From: Hyphomicrobium sp.
GTDB lineage: Bacteria; Pseudomonadota; Alphaproteobacteria; Rhizobiales; Hyphomicrobiaceae
Length of the DNA: 64,000 bases
Direction: 5' to 3'
Assembly: GCA_003987725.1 (NCBI GenBank)
Contig: RXJH01000009.1
Span: 1-64,000, forward strand
Position numbers and translations under genes: made by a program. Positions 61,838 through 64,000 of the stretch are shown piece by piece (position 1 is the first letter of the stretch; each line of letters opens with the position of its first letter). Under the pieces are notes generated by a model. It did not search any database, was not told where the DNA came from, and worked only from the letters and a program-made list of their open reading frames with translations.

Positions 61838-62200
61838 CCTAAGCGATCATTTCTATTTGCGGAAACCTGTTTCCGGGGTAATATCGGGGGTGAAGAGTTT
61901 GATCGGATGCGCTTGGAGCAGACGTACCGCTTAAAGCGGCGATTAGCCCGGCCTTCCCATCTCAGATCATCAGCGCAAACGTTCTCGGACCCGTTAGTCC
62001 GTTGAGTGGCGAGTGTCGGGCTTCTTTCCTCGGCGCGTGTGCTGACAAAGCTCCTTTGAGGACGGCTCTAGTATCTTTTGCAGGGTTGATGAACGGGATT
62101 ACTGCGATTTTGCCCGAGGCAGTGGGGCAAGAGCCGGGACTGCGGTCCGTGGGGCAGTGGTGACTTTAGAATCGACTTATTGAATTGGATCGGAGGATCC
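61838..62200. other. Intergenic region before the DUF4167 gene, no gene
   Basis: About 360 bases without a gene. A hairpin with stem CGGAAA and TTTCCG lies at 61860-61875 just after prmC. The right part contains repeated GTGGGGCAG-like blocks (62105-62160) and the probable promoter for the leader and DUF4167 genes. Confidence 0.45.
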
Positions 62201-62221
62201 ATGGCGCCGCATACAGATTAG
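62201..62221 (+). CDS. Six-residue leader peptide before DUF4167
   Basis: ATG-GCG-CCG-CAT-ACA-GAT-TAG encodes MAPHTD. The ribosome site GGAGGATCC is unusually strong and leads directly to this short frame, 44 bases upstream of the DUF4167 ATG. A translated leader this close could couple or attenuate translation of the downstream gene. No secondary structure was computed. Confidence 0.4.
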   Translation: MAPHTD

Positions 62222-62264
62222 CGTGCGCCGTTGGCAACGTATCAACAAGCATGAACGGGAGCCC

Positions 62265-63356
62265 ATGAGGCAAGGTCAACAGAACCGTCGCGGTCGCGGT
62301 CGAAACAACAACAATAATAATAATAACCGCAAATCGCAAAATCCCCTGATGCGCAGTTTCGAGAGCTCGGGGCCGGATGTGAAAATTCGCGGCACGCCCT
62401 CGCACATCGCCGAGAAGTACATAACCTTGGCGCGTGACGCGCTGTCGTCAGGCGATCCCGTGCTGGCCGAAAATTATCTCCAGCATGCCGAGCACTACAA
62501 CCGCATTATTCTCGGCTATCGCGAGCAGATGGCGCAGCAGGGCGGTGTCGATCCCATGGGCAACGGCGCCGCGCGAACGCATTCGCTTGCCGGGCCTGAA
62601 GGTTCGGATAGCGAGGACTTCGGCGACGAGGACGGTGACGAGTTCGGCACGCAGCCGCAGCTTGGCCAGGGTGGCGCGCAGCCGGACGCGCAGCAGCCTT
62701 TCCCGCAGCAACAGCAGCAGCCGCGCAACTTCGACAATCAAAATCGCTACGACAATCGGCAGCCGCGCCACGAGCGCTTCAACAACAACCGCAACGACCG
62801 CAATGATCGCGGCGACCAGCAGCGGTTCGATCGGGGCGATCGCGGGGACCGTGGCGACCGTCAGGATTTCCGGGGCGATCGTGGTGATCGCTATGAGCGC
62901 AACGGGCAGGGCGACCGCTACCGCGACGACCGGCGCTCCCATGGTGGCGACAACAATCAGGGTGAAGGCGGTTTCCGCCGGCGCGAACGTTATCAGGCGC
63001 CGAACGGCAATGGTCATGGTGGCGACCGCGAAGCGCCGGGAGGCAACTTCCAGCAGCCGAATATTGGCGCGCCTGTCGCGGAGCGTGCTGAACGCTCCGA
63101 GCGGCCAGAGCGGGTAGAACGCGCGGAACGAGCAGAGCGTCCGGAGCGTGTGGAGCGTCCCGAACGTGCGGAACGCCCCGAGCGCGCAGAACGCCCTGAG
63201 CGCACGGAACGTCAGGCGCAGCCAGCGGCCGCTCCGGCTTCCATCGAGCAGGAACAACCGGCATTCCTTCGCCGGCCGGTTCGCCGTCCGCGCCGTGAGG
63301 AGCCTGCCGAGGCTCCGGTTGCACCGCCGGCCGCCGCGAACGAAGATCAGGAATAA
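62265..63356 (+). CDS. DUF4167 domain protein with long basic/acidic repeat tail
   Basis: 363 residues; ATG 62265 follows GGGAG. The DUF4167 region (about 1-85) has an Arg/Asn-rich start (RQGQQNRRGRGR then eight Asn codons at 62304-62327) followed by the conserved PLMRSFESSGPDVKIRGTPSHIAEKY and DALSSGDPVLAENYLQHAEHYNRII. The rest is low-complexity: Gln tract, then DRGDRGDRGDR blocks and a repeated ERPERVERAER array to about residue 320. Such charged arrays occur in RNA-binding scaffolds. In this order it lies after prmC and usually before clpB; here a MOSC gene follows instead. Function unknown. Confidence 0.88.
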   Translation: MRQGQQNRRGRGRNNNNNNNNRKSQNPLMRSFESSGPDVKIRGTPSHIAEKYITLARDALSSGDPVLAENYLQHAEHYNRIILGYREQMAQQGGVDPMGNGAARTHSLAGPEGSDSEDFGDEDGDEFGTQPQLGQGGAQPDAQQPFPQQQQQPRNFDNQNRYDNRQPRHERFNNNRNDRNDRGDQQRFDRGDRGDRGDRQDFRGDRGDRYERNGQGDRYRDDRRSHGGDNNQGEGGFRRRERYQAPNGNGHGGDREAPGGNFQQPNIGAPVAERAERSERPERVERAERAERPERVERPERAERPERAERPERTERQAQPAAAPASIEQEQPAFLRRPVRRPRREEPAEAPVAPPAAANEDQE

Positions 63357-63424
63357 GCGCGAATATCAGCGCGTGAATTTTTCGCCGGCTGCGGGCTCCG
63401 TGGCCGGCGAAATTATTTCAGACC

Positions 63425-64000
63425 TCAATCCACGATTTCGAAGGTGTCGCCGAGGTGGACGCTGCCGCCGTCAATGACGCGGGCATAAACACCAAAATCG
63501 CTGTGGCCGAGCGTCTTCGACAGAAATGATGGGATTTTCATATCGCGAACGCCGGTCTCGGGATCGACGTTGGTCGCGGCGCAGCGCTCGGTGCGCTTGA
63601 AGACCTGAAGCACGGTGCCGCCGCTGATGCGGATCTTCTTGCCGACAAGGTCGAGTTCGCTCCACGGCTCGAGCCCGCCGATCACGAGATTGGGGCGGAA
63701 GCGGCGGGTATCGACCTTGGCTCCGATCATCTTGCTGAGTGCCTGGACACTTTCAGAATTGACGATGTGCACGCACTTGGCGGCGACGTCGGAAAAGCTA
63801 TGGCCGGGGCTTGAAACGATCCGCGGCCTGCCGCGGAGGCCGGACGTTACGACGCGCGCTATCGCGTCTTCGATCTGCCGGCGGCCTTCTTCGGTGCGGA
63901 GGTCGCCCCGGGCGATCTCGACACCAGCCTTGGCGATAACGAGTGTGGACGTCGTGTCGTCGAACTCTGTGCGCAGCGTTGCCAGTTCTTCGTTCTTCAT
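63425..64000 (-). CDS. MOSC-domain protein, partial (start outside the window)
   Basis: 191 residues read from the window edge; ATG 63998-64000 is probably internal because the N-terminal beta-barrel domain of this family is missing. The visible MOSC core has RFRPNLVIGGLEPWSELDLVGKKIRISGGTVLQVFKRTERCAATNVDPETGVRD, with the conserved Cys, and ends in YARVIDGGSVHLGDTFEIVD. MOSC proteins bind a molybdenum cofactor and act in sulfur or nitro/hydroxylamine chemistry (YcbX/YiiM-like). It is convergent with the DUF4167 gene. The exact family member cannot be fixed from this part. Confidence 0.85.
   Translation of the reverse strand: MKNEELATLRTEFDDTTSTLVIAKAGVEIARGDLRTEEGRRQIEDAIARVVTSGLRGRPRIVSSPGHSFSDVAAKCVHIVNSESVQALSKMIGAKVDTRRFRPNLVIGGLEPWSELDLVGKKIRISGGTVLQVFKRTERCAATNVDPETGVRDMKIPSFLSKTLGHSDFGVYARVIDGGSVHLGDTFEIVD

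Overview
The window looks like chromosomal DNA of a GC-rich alphaproteobacterium of the order Hyphomicrobiales, most likely a Hyphomicrobium-type methylotroph or close relative. This is inferred from gene content and order: rpmH-rnpA-yidC-engB-argB, lysC-ptsP-prfA-prmC-DUF4167, etfB-etfA next to a 3-hydroxybutyryl-CoA dehydrogenase, a PQQ alcohol dehydrogenase with its own cytochrome c, and an oxalate module. No phylogeny could be run.

Layout. 1-2.5 kb: the thiC 3' end, then a PQQ alcohol dehydrogenase followed by cytochrome c on the minus strand. 2.5-15 kb is accessory in character: a recombinase relic, an ECF-sigma cluster with YCII, SRPBCC and VOC proteins, a TetR-controlled RND efflux pump, and a MarR / isochorismatase-fold / MFS cluster. 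15.3-21.7 kb: a copper-handling operon on the minus strand (DUF2946 protein, unknown outer-membrane-type protein, CopC, CopD, PCu(A)C chaperone, second DUF2946 protein, OprC-like TonB receptor). 22-25.3 kb: tRNA-Arg(ACG), then a disulfide-reductase-fold flavoprotein without redox cysteines followed by a histidine kinase. 25.5-43.6 kb is mostly housekeeping: L34, RNase P protein, YidC, EngB, a Clp-N-domain/proline-rich protein, ArgB, a pyrimidine nucleotidase, LysE, SDR, ETF, cobalamin adenosyltransferase, EnvC-like protein and CtpA, and two RppH-type Nudix genes. 43.6-46.3 kb: cyanide-insensitive type cytochrome bd oxidase with a tiny DUF2474 subunit. 46.4-54 kb: small secreted or membrane proteins, an MHS symporter, and an oxalate module (oxalate-CoA ligase, PanE-like reductase, OxlT-type antiporter), then rhomboid. 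54-64 kb: ubiG, lysC, ptsP, an HTH/membrane protein, prfA, prmC, DUF4167 and a partial MOSC gene.

How the genes fit together. The alcohol dehydrogenase, cytochrome c and bd oxidase fit periplasmic alcohol oxidation with flexible respiration. The copper operon covers uptake across the outer membrane (TonB receptor), periplasmic handling (CopC, PCu(A)C) and inner-membrane transfer (CopD). OxlT plus oxalate-CoA ligase would import and activate oxalate. Points worth a second look are the copper operon with its unknown members, the Clp-N protein without an ATPase, the flavoprotein lacking its disulfide, metal-site substitutions in the PQQ enzyme, and several clean palindromic operators.
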